Positions 33,116-45,497 of a stretch of 64,000 nucleotides of DNA are shown here, piece by piece. The notes under the pieces are model-generated. The model saw only the letters and a program-made list of their open reading frames with translations. It was not told where the DNA came from and made no database searches. The stretch covers positions 1,922,001 to 1,986,000 of the forward strand of contig AP026550.1 of NCBI GenBank assembly GCA_026075535.2, read 5' to 3'. Origin of the DNA: Tricholoma matsutake. Lineage: Eukaryota > Basidiomycota > Agaricomycetes > Agaricales > Tricholomataceae. How positions within the stretch are numbered: position 1 is the first letter of the stretch; every line of letters starts with the position of its first letter. The position numbers and the translations under genes are program-made.

Positions 33116-34123
33116 CACTCCAACATGACATGAGAACAATTTCCTTTTTGGTTGTAATTCCATGTTTTGGTAAATTCTGCTGACTTTGAATGAAAATAAG
33201 GCTAACTTTGAAAATTAAAGCATAGATCAGCCATCTTAAACTCAATGTGCTGAGATGCCACCTGTCTTTTTTTAACCACAATGAAATTTTGGCTGGCTGG
33301 TCAGGGTATAAAGATGAGTGAGGTACAAAGACTTACAACCATACATGATGCTCAGAAGTATGGTGGTCAGCAGGTCACAATAAATGGTGAAATTTTCAAG
33401 CATCAACCAAGTACCTGTAATGGTTTTTCCAAATTTTGAAAATAAGTAGAGTGTATGGATAATGAAGGACTTGAGGACATACATTGACAAGTACAAGAAG
33501 CTAAAGACATAATGAGATAGATACTCCTATAGGCCAGAAATTGGTGAAAGATACACCAAGCCATTTTCCATGAACTTTAGGCAATAAACCATGTCATGTT
33601 TTGGGAGTTGGTTTCAGGATGAAAGATGAAGGTACTTTCTGAAAATATAACCAGAGGTCAAAATGATGACAACAAAGACCATGGGTAATATCAAAAGCAG
33701 TGAGAGTAATTGTAGACCTGACAGATTACAGACTATAAAAGTATTATCAAACAAATAAGACAGGAAAGGAACATTTGTACCAGACACATCAGCAAAAATG
33801 ACAGCAAGCCAATCAGAAACTGAAATCAGTTGATAAAAAGTAGTCAGAATGCTTCAATAATAGTTTGCATGGCTAGAGAAATATCAGTGGAAACAAGATT
33901 TGAGTAGTAACTCATAGATGATGCACATGGTGTGGCAGAGCGTAGTCAAGCACCAAAGACAATTTACAAAGATGACACAATATGGAGGAATCACAGTCAG
34001 GGAGATGGAGGAGATAGGTAAACGGACAACATGTTTATGCAAAAGTCAGAATTTGAAGTCACCGCAAGGTCAAAATGGCTTCGACAAAACCTTCCAGACT
34101 CATATAAGAGTCGGGAATTGTTA
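33116..34123. other. Unassigned region between gypsy remnant C and the first host gene
   Basis: Only short frames. It may include further decayed pol sequence, but no motif was found. Confidence 0.3.
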
Positions 34124-34931
34124 TTATATCCGACCACTATGAGCAAACGGCACATGATCAACAGGGAAACCATGCTCTTCCGGCTATGTTAAGCAAGTCA
34201 CTATGATTCACACTAAGCTGGACGGAACGGGTTCATACCTTTATAGGACGATGACGATTTCCATTAGGGTGTCGAGCGTTTGAATTACCATTCATATGAG
34301 GGGACTGGGAAGGTAAATGCGGAGTCCGTGATGCAATCCCAACGTTACTGCCAATGTCCGTTCGAGACTCCGGCGGTGTAACATGAGAATTGACCCCTTC
34401 GTGCTGGGGCGGGGAAAGAATTGTGGTTATATCAGGTTCTGCGAGGTTGATGGCGTCTAGTAGAAAGCTTGATGAATATGCGGAAAGGTGGTGTCAGCAC
34501 GATCATCACCAAGTACCACTAGCAACGTACTCGTTCTCATCCTGAAGACCTTTCAGTTTGGCAGCTGCAACGTTGAGGTCCCTTTGGTATCCTTCATGCG
34601 CCTTGGCACAGGCCACAAGAGAATGGGAAAAGATCAAGACTATAGGAAGATGTACATACTGCTGTTACCCGATCGTATCTCTCCCTCAGTGCTTGAAATC
34701 TGTCACTGACATGAGTAAGGGAACTGGACGAATATATTTCACGCTCACTTTTCCTTGTATCGCGTGGGCTTATGGGGAGGAATCTGACCTTCAGTCGCAC
34801 TCACGGTGTAGTTGAAAATTAACAGGTTGACGAACCTTTAGTTTGATCCCAGCCTTGTCATCCCGTTCTCGATCAGATGCGCGAGCTCGAGTGGAATTAG
34901 AGCGAGATACGGAGGTGCCTGGGCTGTCCAT
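34124..34931 (-). CDS. Coiled-coil nuclear protein resembling INO80 complex subunit F (5 exons)
   Basis: Minus-strand exons 34836-34931, 34660-34788, 34531-34601, 34239-34467 and 34124-34183 join in one frame to give 194 residues. The introns are 47, 58, 63 and 55 nt with GT-AG ends, and the last has a CTTAAC branch site. The N terminus is Ser/Arg-rich. Residues about 55-110 form a charged coiled coil (FQALRERYDRV; AAAKLKGLQDEND) followed by FLLDAI, then a Pro/Ser/Asn-rich tail. The RxRYDxV ... LQDEN(D/E)FLLDA pattern is like fungal proteins annotated as INO80 subunit F (TFPT-like), which belong to a chromatin remodeller. The gene model is well supported by phase agreement at all junctions; the family call is by resemblance. 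The next gene, ATP4, is about 2 kb upstream on the same strand. Confidence 0.6.
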
Positions 34932-36930
34932 GAACTTCCTTCGAAACGATCTTGAAGTTGCGTTCCGGTAAATATGTCCCCCTTGGTATGTCTATATAAC
35001 GAATGTCCGTGGTTCCACGCTGTCTACCTTCGAAACACGATGACCCAATGTGGCACGTAAAGGTTGAAAGTCTTAAAGGATGATCGATGAGGTGTTGACA
35101 CTTGTTGACTCGCTCGTTAATCTCGCCGACTTTCAGATCTTAGAGACGCGTTCACTATTTGTCCTGGTGTCTGAGGGTCTCCGAATCTCCCATAATGGGG
35201 AATACCTGTTATTACAATCCACGTTCCCGATGGTTTTAAGTTTACTACATAAGTACTGCAATGTGATACTGAAACTTTGGAAAGTTTTTTAAAAAGGTGT
35301 ATACATTTACCAATGTGGAAAGTGTCATGATGTTCCTGGTACATGCATAACTTTGAATGAATCCGAATCAAGACAGCACACATTGAAAGACTGCAGAATG
35401 GAAGCAGATCTGTAGTTTCCCACTATGACCGACCAAGCATCTCTATGGTCAGTGCGATAAGGATTCTGACTTCTGTTCGGTTATGGGTTTTTGGCTCCAC
35501 TTACAAAAATAAGTTGAGAACGTGACATGGATAATCAAACTATTCACACACACAGCCAGGTGGAAGGGGAATATTGAATAGCAGAGAGAGGGAGAGGGAA
35601 GGGAGAGTACAAAGGCCGGCCACAAGGAGAGAATGAAGAACAAGTCTATCAAGCTTTGTACTGTTTCCACTTGAGTGGGTTAGGTGCATTTACTTACAAG
35701 GTGGTAATGTTCGTTGTCTCGAGCTGAAAGACGACACTTCACTTCTGCTGTTACTAGGAAACCGCAAGTACATACCCCAAATGCCCTAGCAATTGACAGA
35801 TTGACAGGTCCTAGGATGAGTGCATGTACGCCTGCCTTGACCGGACGCGATAGTTGTGAAGTTTTGAGTCAACTTTCATCTTCTGCTAATCGGTAAGAGA
35901 CAGCCAGTATTTCTCCAAGTGTCTCCCTTTCTAGAAAACTTCACAGGGTGCCATGCCAGATTAACTGCTGACGAACTTCTGGGGTGAGAATCGGTGTCTG
36001 AGGAGAGAGAGGTGGTGCATATAGAGTGTATTGGCGCCGAAAATGAAACCTTGATAGTGAATGACATGCGGACCGTCGATTACGCACAAAGCCGTCGATG
36101 GTAGTTCACCTCCCTTTCCGTGAGATCATTGAATGTAGCTTTGATCTATGTAATTGAAAATCAATACTGTGGCCAATGTAAACCAGCGGGTTCATCCGTT
36201 GCCTATCAATCCATCGACATTTCCAGTTCGAAACCATTGAGTAGACGTTATGTTTGGATTTCATGATGAGATGAGTGATATCTGCATCTGCCGGCCGACA
36301 AATTTAGCATGTGAGAAAAATCTGCAGGCAGGAGGCGTCGCACCGGATTCTGTCTACCATCGATAAGTAATCAATGTCACCCCTGCGGACAACTGGACGT
36401 CAAGAACTCTTGGCAGGCGACATCTGGTCGAGACATCCATCGAGATCTCCCATCTTCCAATATTGACGCATTGCCCTAGCAGGCTCGACTAAGATTTAGA
36501 TCTTTTACGCCATGGAGCAAGTTGACGGGACCGAACATGGATCTGTTCCTAGGCCCTGCGTGTCACATAATTGTGTCAAACTGGACAGAGGATAGAATTT
36601 AGAAAAAAAGTTCAGATACTTGGTATAGGCTTGCATTCTGTGTATCGCGCATGTCTTCTGGTCTACGTTCTAGCAGCACTCTAGATCCTCTTGACTATAT
36701 TCCTGAACTGTTCATTCTGCAACTCATCAGTAGCTCATGACGAGCGATTAAAGAACGGCAGTTGATATACCCGTTCACGGCTGTGTATCCGTATGATGTT
36801 AGGCACAGGCCGCAGCTACAGCATTAGATGCTGCAAAAGCATTCACCGGTAGCACTGCGTTCATAACACGTCATTGCAAGTTTCGAAAGATCCAGAACCA
36901 GTCTATTTATTAATGCAGAGCGCAATACAT
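34932..36930. other. Intergenic region with possible unrecognised minus-strand exons
   Basis: No known product. A good GT-AG intron of 52 nt (35724-35775, minus) lies between frames that read well on either side, so a small spliced gene is possible, but no start, domain or homologue could be assigned. Confidence 0.3.
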
Positions 36931-37936
36931 CTAGATAGCCTTGTTCTTGATGAGTTCTGGATAAACAAAATTGTATGAGAAACCTAGCCACCAGCAACAC
37001 ATTTCACTCACGTTCTACTTCAACAACAGCATTTAGAAGAATATCCCTCTGGGTCTTCTCATCCTTAATGCTGGCAAGCACTTTGTCGATGACGCTCTTG
37101 GTAAGCTCTGCCTGCTCACTCTCCTTCAACTGCTGCTCATACCGGACCCAGCTGTCAAGGACAGATTTCACCTCTGCAGCGACGGCGACTTTTTGCTTTT
37201 GCACGAAAGTCTCGGATTCCAGCTTGGCGGTCTCCTGAGAACATGGAAGCGGATGAGTTTAAGTGGATGAGGAGAGAATGGGACGTCACTTTTGCCACAG
37301 AGAAGAGTGCCTCAGTCAAGGAGACCACATCCTTCATCTGACCAACCGAGTTAATCCGGTCCTTAACGGCCTGCGTGTGCTCCGCCCTAGCACCATCGAG
37401 TATGTTCTTAATACGCGAGATGTTGCCTTCAGCCCACTCGCGGTAAGGCTCACGGATGATCTAAAAAAACAACTTTTGGTTACTCGACTCCTAGAATGTC
37501 TTGCTAGCCATACTTTGCCGATGTAGGTGAAGAAGATGATGGAAGCGAGGAGAATGATGCTCTCTTCATTGACGACATAAAGCTCTTGGGAGATGGCGGT
37601 GGCAACGAGACCACTTCCCAAGACGGCTATGCCTGTCTTGGTGATGAGGTTTGGTGATGAAGGGAGTTTGTCAATAATTTCGGACGCGCGGTCTGCTGGT
37701 GGCAGAGGGTCGGTGGATCCAGCCATAGAACGGCTGTAGTAGAACAAAACACAGACGGTCAAGCTAGACTTAGTGCATGAAAAAAAAATGGTGCGACGTA
37801 CACATGCATGGCCTGAGGAAGACCAGCAACCGCTCGTGGCCGAACTAGACAAAGACTTGAGCTTCCAAACACGTAATAGGTGAACATAGTCCTTACCCGC
37901 TGCTCGTAGGGAGCTGATAGCAATTCTGGAAGCCAT
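36931..37936 (-). CDS. ATP4: Mitochondrial ATP synthase subunit b (subunit 4), 6 exons
   Basis: Exons on the minus strand: 37897-37936, 37802-37844, 37514-37733, 37290-37460, 37012-37234 and 36931-36956. All junctions keep frame; introns are 52-68 nt. The product has 240 residues, close to yeast Atp4. An Arg/Ser-rich mitochondrial targeting peptide comes first, then PPADRASEIIDKLPSSPN, a two-helix membrane region (GIAVLGSGLVATAISQELY; IILLASIIFFTYIGK) and a long charged helix (REPYREWAEGNI; RAEHTQAVKDRI; KDEKTQRDIL) ending QLIKNKAI. It forms the peripheral stalk that holds F1 against rotation in the inner membrane. The short final exon (26 nt) completes a conserved C terminus, supporting the model. 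Confidence 0.95.
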
Positions 37937-40091
37937 TTCAGTGGTTTATTTACCCAAGTCCCGAAGGTCACCGCCAACTGGTTTGTGTGGAGATACTATC
38001 GTGGGAATTTTATTCCCGACTTTCCACGAGGTTCGGATATAGAATTCATTATGATGACTTCCTTTTCTTCAAGTTTTCGTTAAGTTCAACCATCACTAGC
38101 ACTTTCCGCACTACACACTCCAAGCGGTTGCCCAGAGGATAGGGGTAGACTCCGTGTTCTTTCATTTTTGTGGTGCTTGAGAATGAACGTGTTTAAATGT
38201 CAAGCCTGTATCTCAGTATCGGTCACAATTGGTAGCTTGTGGCCCGTGGGTGACGTGCGGTACACTTACCTTCTGCACATGATTCCCTTGACCCACGACC
38301 GATACGAACGTTCGGACGTTGCTGGTGTATTTTTTTCTTTCTGATTCAACATTTTTTCAATTCTTTTTTCCCTCCAGGATCACGCAACGCAAACCCCTCG
38401 ATCTCATGTGTAGGGGGTTTTCTTGGATTTTGTCAGCCCTGGTTGACCGCTTATAATTGCAATCGGCCGCCATCATCACAACCTCGTGCTGTCCTCTATG
38501 CTGTTATTATCTCACTGGAGAAAATACCCAAACGCGTTTTTGTCCGAGGCGAATACTTTATGCGCGTCACTTGGCTGTCAGCTTTTTGCACGGGCATCTT
38601 TCTCCTTGCGCCGTTTTTATCTCCATCATTCATTGCTTTATCTTGAAAATCGCCGATGTCGTTTGTACAATCATGAGCACGGGGATGTCGGCCTTGGTTA
38701 TCATGAAGCGTTTCACATATAGGTGGATGATATGGGAAGTGATTCATGTATATACTGCGAATGCAGTGTGCACGGCCTCACTTGTTTTTCCCGTAATACG
38801 CCATTGTTGGTTAGTGCATTATTCTCTGCATAGCAATGGGATTTCCTCTCAGACAACCAAAGTTTGTGGACCACTGGCGCTTACTCGTTGTTTCTTGGTT
38901 GGATTCACATTACCCGCGACACCCTCATTTTTTTGAGCAGGTATTAGTCGAGCTTATTTGGCCCATTTTCCGAGACTACACCAAACACCCTTGAACGTCG
39001 GGGGAAGACGTGGGACGTTCTGATGACCCCCACAGTCGGAGCCTAACCCTCCGTATTTTGGGCTTGTACTCTTTGACCTCAAGCAACATCCTCATGCAAG
39101 GCACGCCCAACTACTTTTCATACGGAGGCTCGGAGGTATCATCGGCATCAAGAGATGATCAAAGACAGGTAAATAGTGATGCGAATCGGTGTAATTTCCT
39201 CTCTTGCATTTCCATCAATCACTCCTTAGTTCAATGTTGTTGATGATGGCCAATTTCAGCAGTCGATCGCGACTCTTCAGGAGTTGCCATAGCTGGGAAT
39301 CACTGTTGAGAGAGGATCAAGCTAAGTCTCCCCAGGTCGATCCGAATGTATCCATGCTATCATTTGACGTGTCGCAGGCGCGTCATCCGTGAGTTGCTCT
39401 GACCTCTTTTACAGCTAGTTTAAGGTTGATCAGCCCGCGGGGCTCCAAAATATGCAGTCTCACGCAGATTTCCGGCTACTTATTATTGGAGCGAGGTTAG
39501 GCACTGCCTGGTGGTGTGTGTGTGGGGGGGGGGGGGGGTGTGATTTGTTGAGCCGAAAGAGAGCTCAGTTGTATGTATATGGGTTCTCCCGTTGTGCCCT
39601 GCGGATTACTCGTGGTCTTCTTTCCGGGGTACAAGACGGAAAAGGAAGTGACTCGCGTTTTTTTGATTCGTTCACAGGCTCTTGTACGTAGTTACGTTCC
39701 AGGGTCCCTCGATTTTTAAAATTCCTGGTATACTTGTGCATGTAAAATAAAAAAAACGCACAATGCAAGTCTCCGATGGACCTGATGGTTAGTATTATGT
39801 AGATAGGACCGACGTCGACGCACAGCGAGTTGAAACATGTGTTAGGTGATTTGCAGAGTCGCGAATTGGATCTGAGATCGATTGGCAAGATTTGCGAATA
39901 TCCGTTGAACTTGTTCTCACTCACTCTCCTCCCGCCTCTCATGCTATCATAGTCCTTTCACCATCTCCGTCTACAGGAGAGAAGCTCTTCTTACCTAACT
40001 GTACGTCTTACCCCTCGACGTATACTTTTTTTTACTAACGTCAACCCTACCTCAACCCACCACTTCTTAGTCCTTGCCCCCTCTGTCCATT
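37937..40091. other. Divergent intergenic region between ATP4 and the HSF gene
   Basis: Holds the promoters and 5' UTRs of both genes. A GT repeat followed by 15 G lies at 39524-39538. A possible plus-strand exon pair (about 39010-39168 and 39260-39292, intron GTAAAT to TTTCAG) gives a short Ser-rich product I do not recognise; no gene is called. Confidence 0.35.
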
Positions 40092-42735
40092 ATGGATGTT
40101 AACAACTTTCCAATGACTCCCCAAGAGGCTCATTATCCTCAGCAACCTCATCGACAACAACAACAGCAATGGCCTCCCCATCTTCTTGCCCAGTCACATC
40201 CACATGTTGCACAAAACGCTTTTCCTTCACCGCCGCCCCCCACAGAGCAGGGAAGCTACCCCTTTTATCAGCAGCAACAACAACAGTCAGATAGGGCTGG
40301 TTCTGGAATCCCTGTTTCAGGTGGTGAACACCTCGGTCGATCATCGTTGTCTCTCAACCTCTCTTCACTCACCGTAGCTTCATCAAATCCTTCTCCGATA
40401 AATCCCTCGGGCCCTGGTCTTTCACCTGCTACTCCCATCAGTCCATCTGCTAACCCATTCGCACTCGGTCACCATCATATTCAATCTCCTTTTCAGTATG
40501 ATCAAACCGTTCAGAATTCCAATCAGCAGCAGAATGCCAGTCCAGTACTTTATGATGATCATAGTACTGTCATATCACCCCCTTCGGCCTCCTCAACCTC
40601 ATCGCCATATGATAGTAGACGTCCTGCTGGCCCTTCTCGGTCTTCATCTGCCACTTCGTCATCCTCACACCTCCCTCGCAAGAGGAGTTTCACCTCAAAT
40701 GCCTCTTCCGTCTCCCTAGGAGGAACCCTGGTCGAAGAGACCCTCTATGACGAGGCTAGGGAAACTGCCCTGGATCTGGCTTCTCAAGCTGGGGGCTATG
40801 ATGATATGGAGATGAGAAGTGTATATGGTGTAGGCGCTGGGGGGAGCGGTGGTAGCCCTGTAGATGGCAGTGGAAGTGGAAGTGGGGACGACGCGATGGG
40901 GGCTGCTATGGGTGGGATGCCGATGGGGATGGGAGGTTCTATGGGCGTGGGTGGCAGCATGAACGTCCTTGGTAAACCAATGGCGACTAATAATTTCGTC
41001 ACCAAGTTGTATCAGTGCGTGCCTCTCTTCTCTGACGTCCTTCTACTCGTCTTCTTCATCTTGAGCTTGGCTTTGGTTGCGTCATATATCACGGAGCCCT
41101 GAATGAGCAACGCCATGTTCGCTGTCCTATCAGAAACCCAGAGATCATATGATTTATCCATTTTGACTTTACTGCAAACTAGCGTTCTGATGCTAACGGT
41201 CTTGTTCCGTTCGCAGAATGATCAACGACGTTAAATCCACTCATTATATCTCATGGACCGACCTGGGGACGTCTTTTGTTGTGTCCAATGTTGGGGAGTT
41301 CAGTAGGAGCATTCTCGGCTCGCATTTCAAACATAACAACGTATGTTGTTTACCTTGCCTTGTCTTGAACAAAATACTTTGCCATATCTGGCATATTTTG
41401 CTTTTCTGGACACCGAACTTACTGATGGTACCTGTCCCCATAGTTTTCAAGCTTTGTACGTCAGCTGAACATGTATGGGTTCCACAAGATCAACAGGGTC
41501 GGTTCTCCATCCGAGCCATCATCAAGTTGTCACTGACTTTGTACTCTATCAGACACCACGCGCGCAACGGACGTCCACGGATGCTCAAATCTGGGAATTT
41601 TCTCACCACAAGTTCCTCCGTGGCCGTCCAGACCTTCTCGACGAAATCAAGAGGAAGGCTCTTGAACCCGACCCCGCGTTAAAGCATAGAGTGGAACTCC
41701 CAGGAGAGGTGAGCATACGTGTATTCGGATATGTTCGTGCCCGTTTGGTGTTGTATTGGGAATAGGTGCTGCTGGGCTTCTTTCAACCTTATTGCTTACG
41801 CGTATTGGTGCATATATTGACCATGCCTGCACTACCAGGTGGCTGCACAGCTTGGAGCCATGAGAGACGAGAACAGGAGGATGTGGGAACATCTCGCTAC
41901 TGAAAAGAAAAGATCAGAAAAACTGGTCGGCATTGTTGGCAGACTTTGGGAGGTCATCAATAGTAGATTTCCAGGAAGCGGCGAGTTTTCTTCCATTCCA
42001 TGTGTCCGCTTGATCTTTGACTGATGCCCCTGTCGTTTACCAGTTCCACCATTCCCAAGTGAACTCCTAGACAGTGAGAGCCCAGACATTTACATCACGT
42101 CCCCAACAGCATCTACCTCCGGGTCACGTTTCCCACCTCCGCTCTCAACAAACATGCATTCCATCCATTCTCACAGCCCCAACTCCAGTCCTACAACAAC
42201 GGAGTTCCCCCACCACCAACAGGGCCAACAGCATACCTCGCTCTCGCGGCAACATAGTTTTCAACAAGTAGCCGCGTATGGGCGTGGTGAAGGCACATCC
42301 TCCATGTCGCATTCCCCAGGGTCCACGACCATGGATCTGTTTGACGACGGCCCTAGTTGCGAGCCGGCGGGACGGATAAGTAGTAAACGACAGCGACTAT
42401 CAAACGACGATGATCCAGGTTCCGGCGTTGATGGTAGTATCCCTTCTGCGTCGTCGTTATCGTCCCCTGGCACTGCCACGGGACCGGGGTTTGGAACGAT
42501 GAGCGGAGCGGGGAAGAAGCCCAGTCGGGCAAGAAGTGATAGTGCACCCTTGGGGTATGGGTTTGGAGGGCTGACGTCCTGGCAGAGCGGGGGAGGAAGA
42601 CCGAGGAGTGGAAGTGGTTTGGCGGGGCGAGGAGGGGTTCCCAATATTGGGGCTATGACGAGAAACAGCAATGGCAATGGGGTGCCGCCTTTGCTGTCAA
42701 TTACGACTGTGCCTTCAAATGTGCCGAATCGATAG
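40092..42735 (+). CDS. Heat-shock factor (HSF) transcription factor, 6 exons
   Basis: Exons 40092-41014, 41217-41340, 41444-41497, 41553-41708, 41839-42001 and 42044-42735 give 703 residues. Introns are 202, 103, 55, 130 and 42 nt with correct phases. A Gln/Pro/Ser-rich N terminus of about 300 residues precedes the HSF DNA-binding domain at about 300-410 (FVTKLYQM; WTDLGTSFVV; FKHNNFSSFVRQLNMYGFHKI; WEFSHHKFLRG). A helical region follows at about 420-470 (DENRRMWEHLATEKKRSEKL), the usual place of the trimerisation heptads, then a Ser/Gly-rich C terminus. Three introns fall inside the DNA-binding domain. HSF proteins bind nGAAn arrays and induce chaperone genes. The start is the first ATG; an upstream in-frame TTG has no support. 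Central DBD with a long N terminus resembles yeast Hsf1, but paralogues exist in basidiomycetes. Confidence 0.92.
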
Positions 42736-45497
42736 TACCCTCCCCCCCCCCCCGTGCGATTTTTGATTTTTTATCTTGGTTGGAACCACTGGCTGCTTTG
42801 GTGGGCAAGAGCGATGGGCATAGACTGCTTCTTTCTTTCTTTATCTTATTTTTTTTGCCCATCGCTTTTGAGTCTTTTGGTTTGTCTCCCCTTCGTATGT
42901 CGGTACTTTCCCGACTCAGGAATGTTCAATCTCCGGAACAAGGAACTTTTTTTTGGTTCAGTGGAATTTATTTTTTTCGACCCCGAAAAAAACCGACAAA
43001 ACAGCACCTCTTGGACGTTCACGGCCTCCCTTCCTTCCTTCCTTCCTTCCTGTCACTCCTTCACTCCTTCATATCCAAATCCAAACTCTGCTGTGCTGTG
43101 AGGAGAGCACACAAATTCCTACCCGTCGACCTCTTATCGAAAAAAAATGGTTACTTCGCTTTCCGACTTGCTCGTTTTGTACAGTTACCGATACCATTCC
43201 TTGTATTGTCCGTTCCCATCTGTCGTTGCTGTCGAAATATCAACTTTGCACGTTGCCATGATTCGCTCTCGCTCTCGTTCACGATGTTTGCTTTGTTTTA
43301 CTAACAGACATGATATTGTGGTGCTATAATACCCCCCCCCCCTCCCTGGGATAGACAAGTAAGTAATTTTAATCCCTTTTCGTTCTCTTTCGGATGGCTT
43401 CCTGACATGCTCTCCTGGATCGGACTTGACGAATATATCATCATTTGTAATCAGTGTTGGGACTTGATCGCTTACAATAATATTTACCTTACCCCAGGTC
43501 AGTGGGTAATTACAGTCAGTCATTTCAATCAAGAAATTTTGGGGGGGTCAGTAGGATCAGCTGTCTAGTGAAGGTATATCTGAGAGACCTCGCCATCTTA
43601 GCTTCTTCCACCATTCCATCATTTATCAGTTGTGATCACTTTGGTCAAGATTGGGGATAAATATGTAGTAGTTTGGTCAGAAACTAGTGTACATGTTGAC
43701 GGTGAATGTGAGTTGTTCAGAGTGTTTTACATAAATCATTCCTGATGTACAGCTCTAGGGAGCTTAGGTACAATTTTTTCAAGCCTCTTTTCAGTTTGCC
43801 CCACTGACCCATCATGCATGGGTCAAATACGGTAATAAAAATTCTGTATCTGAAGGTAATTACCAAAAAGGTAATAACCCGGGTCACAACGTTCACACGT
43901 GCGCTGTGCAGTTGTGTAATCATATCTTTCAAGGGAAACACCTCGTTCTTTGATCATAGCCTCAGCTTTCACAGGCCCGCCTACTAATTCGTTCACTAAC
44001 ACTAAGGATCCTGGATATCATCCATTGCAGGGGAGCCTATGAGAAAAAACTGAATTTTTACATCTATTCATCGATTTCGCTAACCGATTTGAAGAAGCGT
44101 GGTAAAGCCCAGCCCAGCCCACCAATGAGAAGACGTGTCAGATACAAGTCAAATAGAGTAGGGTTTAGTACTTTAGTATACGTGTCTGGCCCGGGGGAAA
44201 GGAAAGGTAAGTCCGAGTAACCGTTACACGTAGAAGTAGACGCAAGTGAAAGGAGTCAACTATCTCGAGGCTTACTTTTTTAGTATGTCCTTAGCTACTT
44301 ATGTAGCGTAGGTAGATATCGACGAAGCATGGTCGTAACTAGGCTTTGTAAAGGCCTTAGGTTTTAGCTCGTCCGAACCAGTCGGCCTCGGATTGCTTGG
44401 TGTCTCTGTTCTGGACTCTCAGTCTGGGGTGGCGGAAGGTAGAACGAGGACGAGGCTGGACGAGGGATCTTTGAAGGCCGCTCAGAAAGTCGTAAAGCGT
44501 AAATGTATTAGTAAAAAAGGGCTGTTCGTATGTGACACGAACGTTGATAAAGGTATTGACGGCTAGCCGCATTACGGATGGACCGAAAAACATACATTGA
44601 TGGGCTTCCACTTGTGAACACATGCTTACAATAACAAGTTTGGAAGTGCCACGTGCAGTGCTGAAACATCAAGCTTGTATCAAAACCGATGTAAGCGGGC
44701 GGAAGGCCGAGATCACCGAATTCCATAATTCAAATGAAATGTTGATATCACCCCTCTTCACAACTCGGCCTGGAATTTTGTTTTTCCGATCCGTTGCCCC
44801 CAAGAAATTTGATCTGTGACAGTGCCTGCAACCCGTTGTTACTGATTCAGCTGCATGGGAGCTAGCAGCACATAATTATGGCGGAGCCAGCTTGGTTTCA
44901 GATCACTTGTCAAAGTCTTCGAATAAGGTTCGTGCTAAACGCGGTCACATGAAAACCACGTGACTGATAGCGAATACCTGGTGGCACTGGCTGGGCTTTA
45001 CGCGTTCGGGGCGAACATGGTGCGACTTGCTGTGGTGTTCTCTGAGCAAATCGGTCACTCGGTGCGAGCCGAGATACATGATCCTCTGTACAAATGGTAA
45101 GGGGTGTCTCACCTTGGTGGAATAGAGGCTATAGGTCCAAGCACTCGTCATCGTGAAGGAGCACAACAACTTGAAGATACGAGGCGTACGACTTTAGCGC
45201 TTCAACACTCTGAATCAGAGTGGAGGCTTTTGGAACAGCCATAATTATAAGTTTTCCGATTTGTGAACCAAAGTGTGCCAAACAGTCAGCCGCTGGGTAT
45301 AAGAAGCTAGCCGCTCTACTGGACTACTTCTTCCCATCTTTCTTCTCCCTTCCATCATTCCCTGATCCTGGTGATCTTTTTTTTTACAATTTTTTTATCT
45401 ACGCTTTTTTGCTTTCGCTTTATTCACACGACCGGCTTCGTACATTTCTATCTACATTTACATTTCTATTCACGTGCACACAATTCTAATATTTATA
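42736..45497. other. Intergenic region after the HSF gene
   Basis: Includes the HSF 3' UTR with CCTT repeats near 43030. On the minus strand a frame at 44357-44623 ends in an Arg/Pro-rich segment (PRPRSTFRHPRLRVQNRD), and an overlapping frame from 44580 begins with a mitochondrial-targeting-like stretch. They cannot be joined by a convincing intron, so no gene is called. Confidence 0.35.

Noticed and set aside
38457..38936. 159-codon plus-strand frame upstream of the HSF gene
   Set aside because: No domain, several competing frames in the same stretch, and no splice or codon support.
39524..39538. G15 run as a regulatory quadruplex
   Set aside because: A single G tract beside a GT repeat; a microsatellite is the simpler reading, with no link to either neighbouring promoter.
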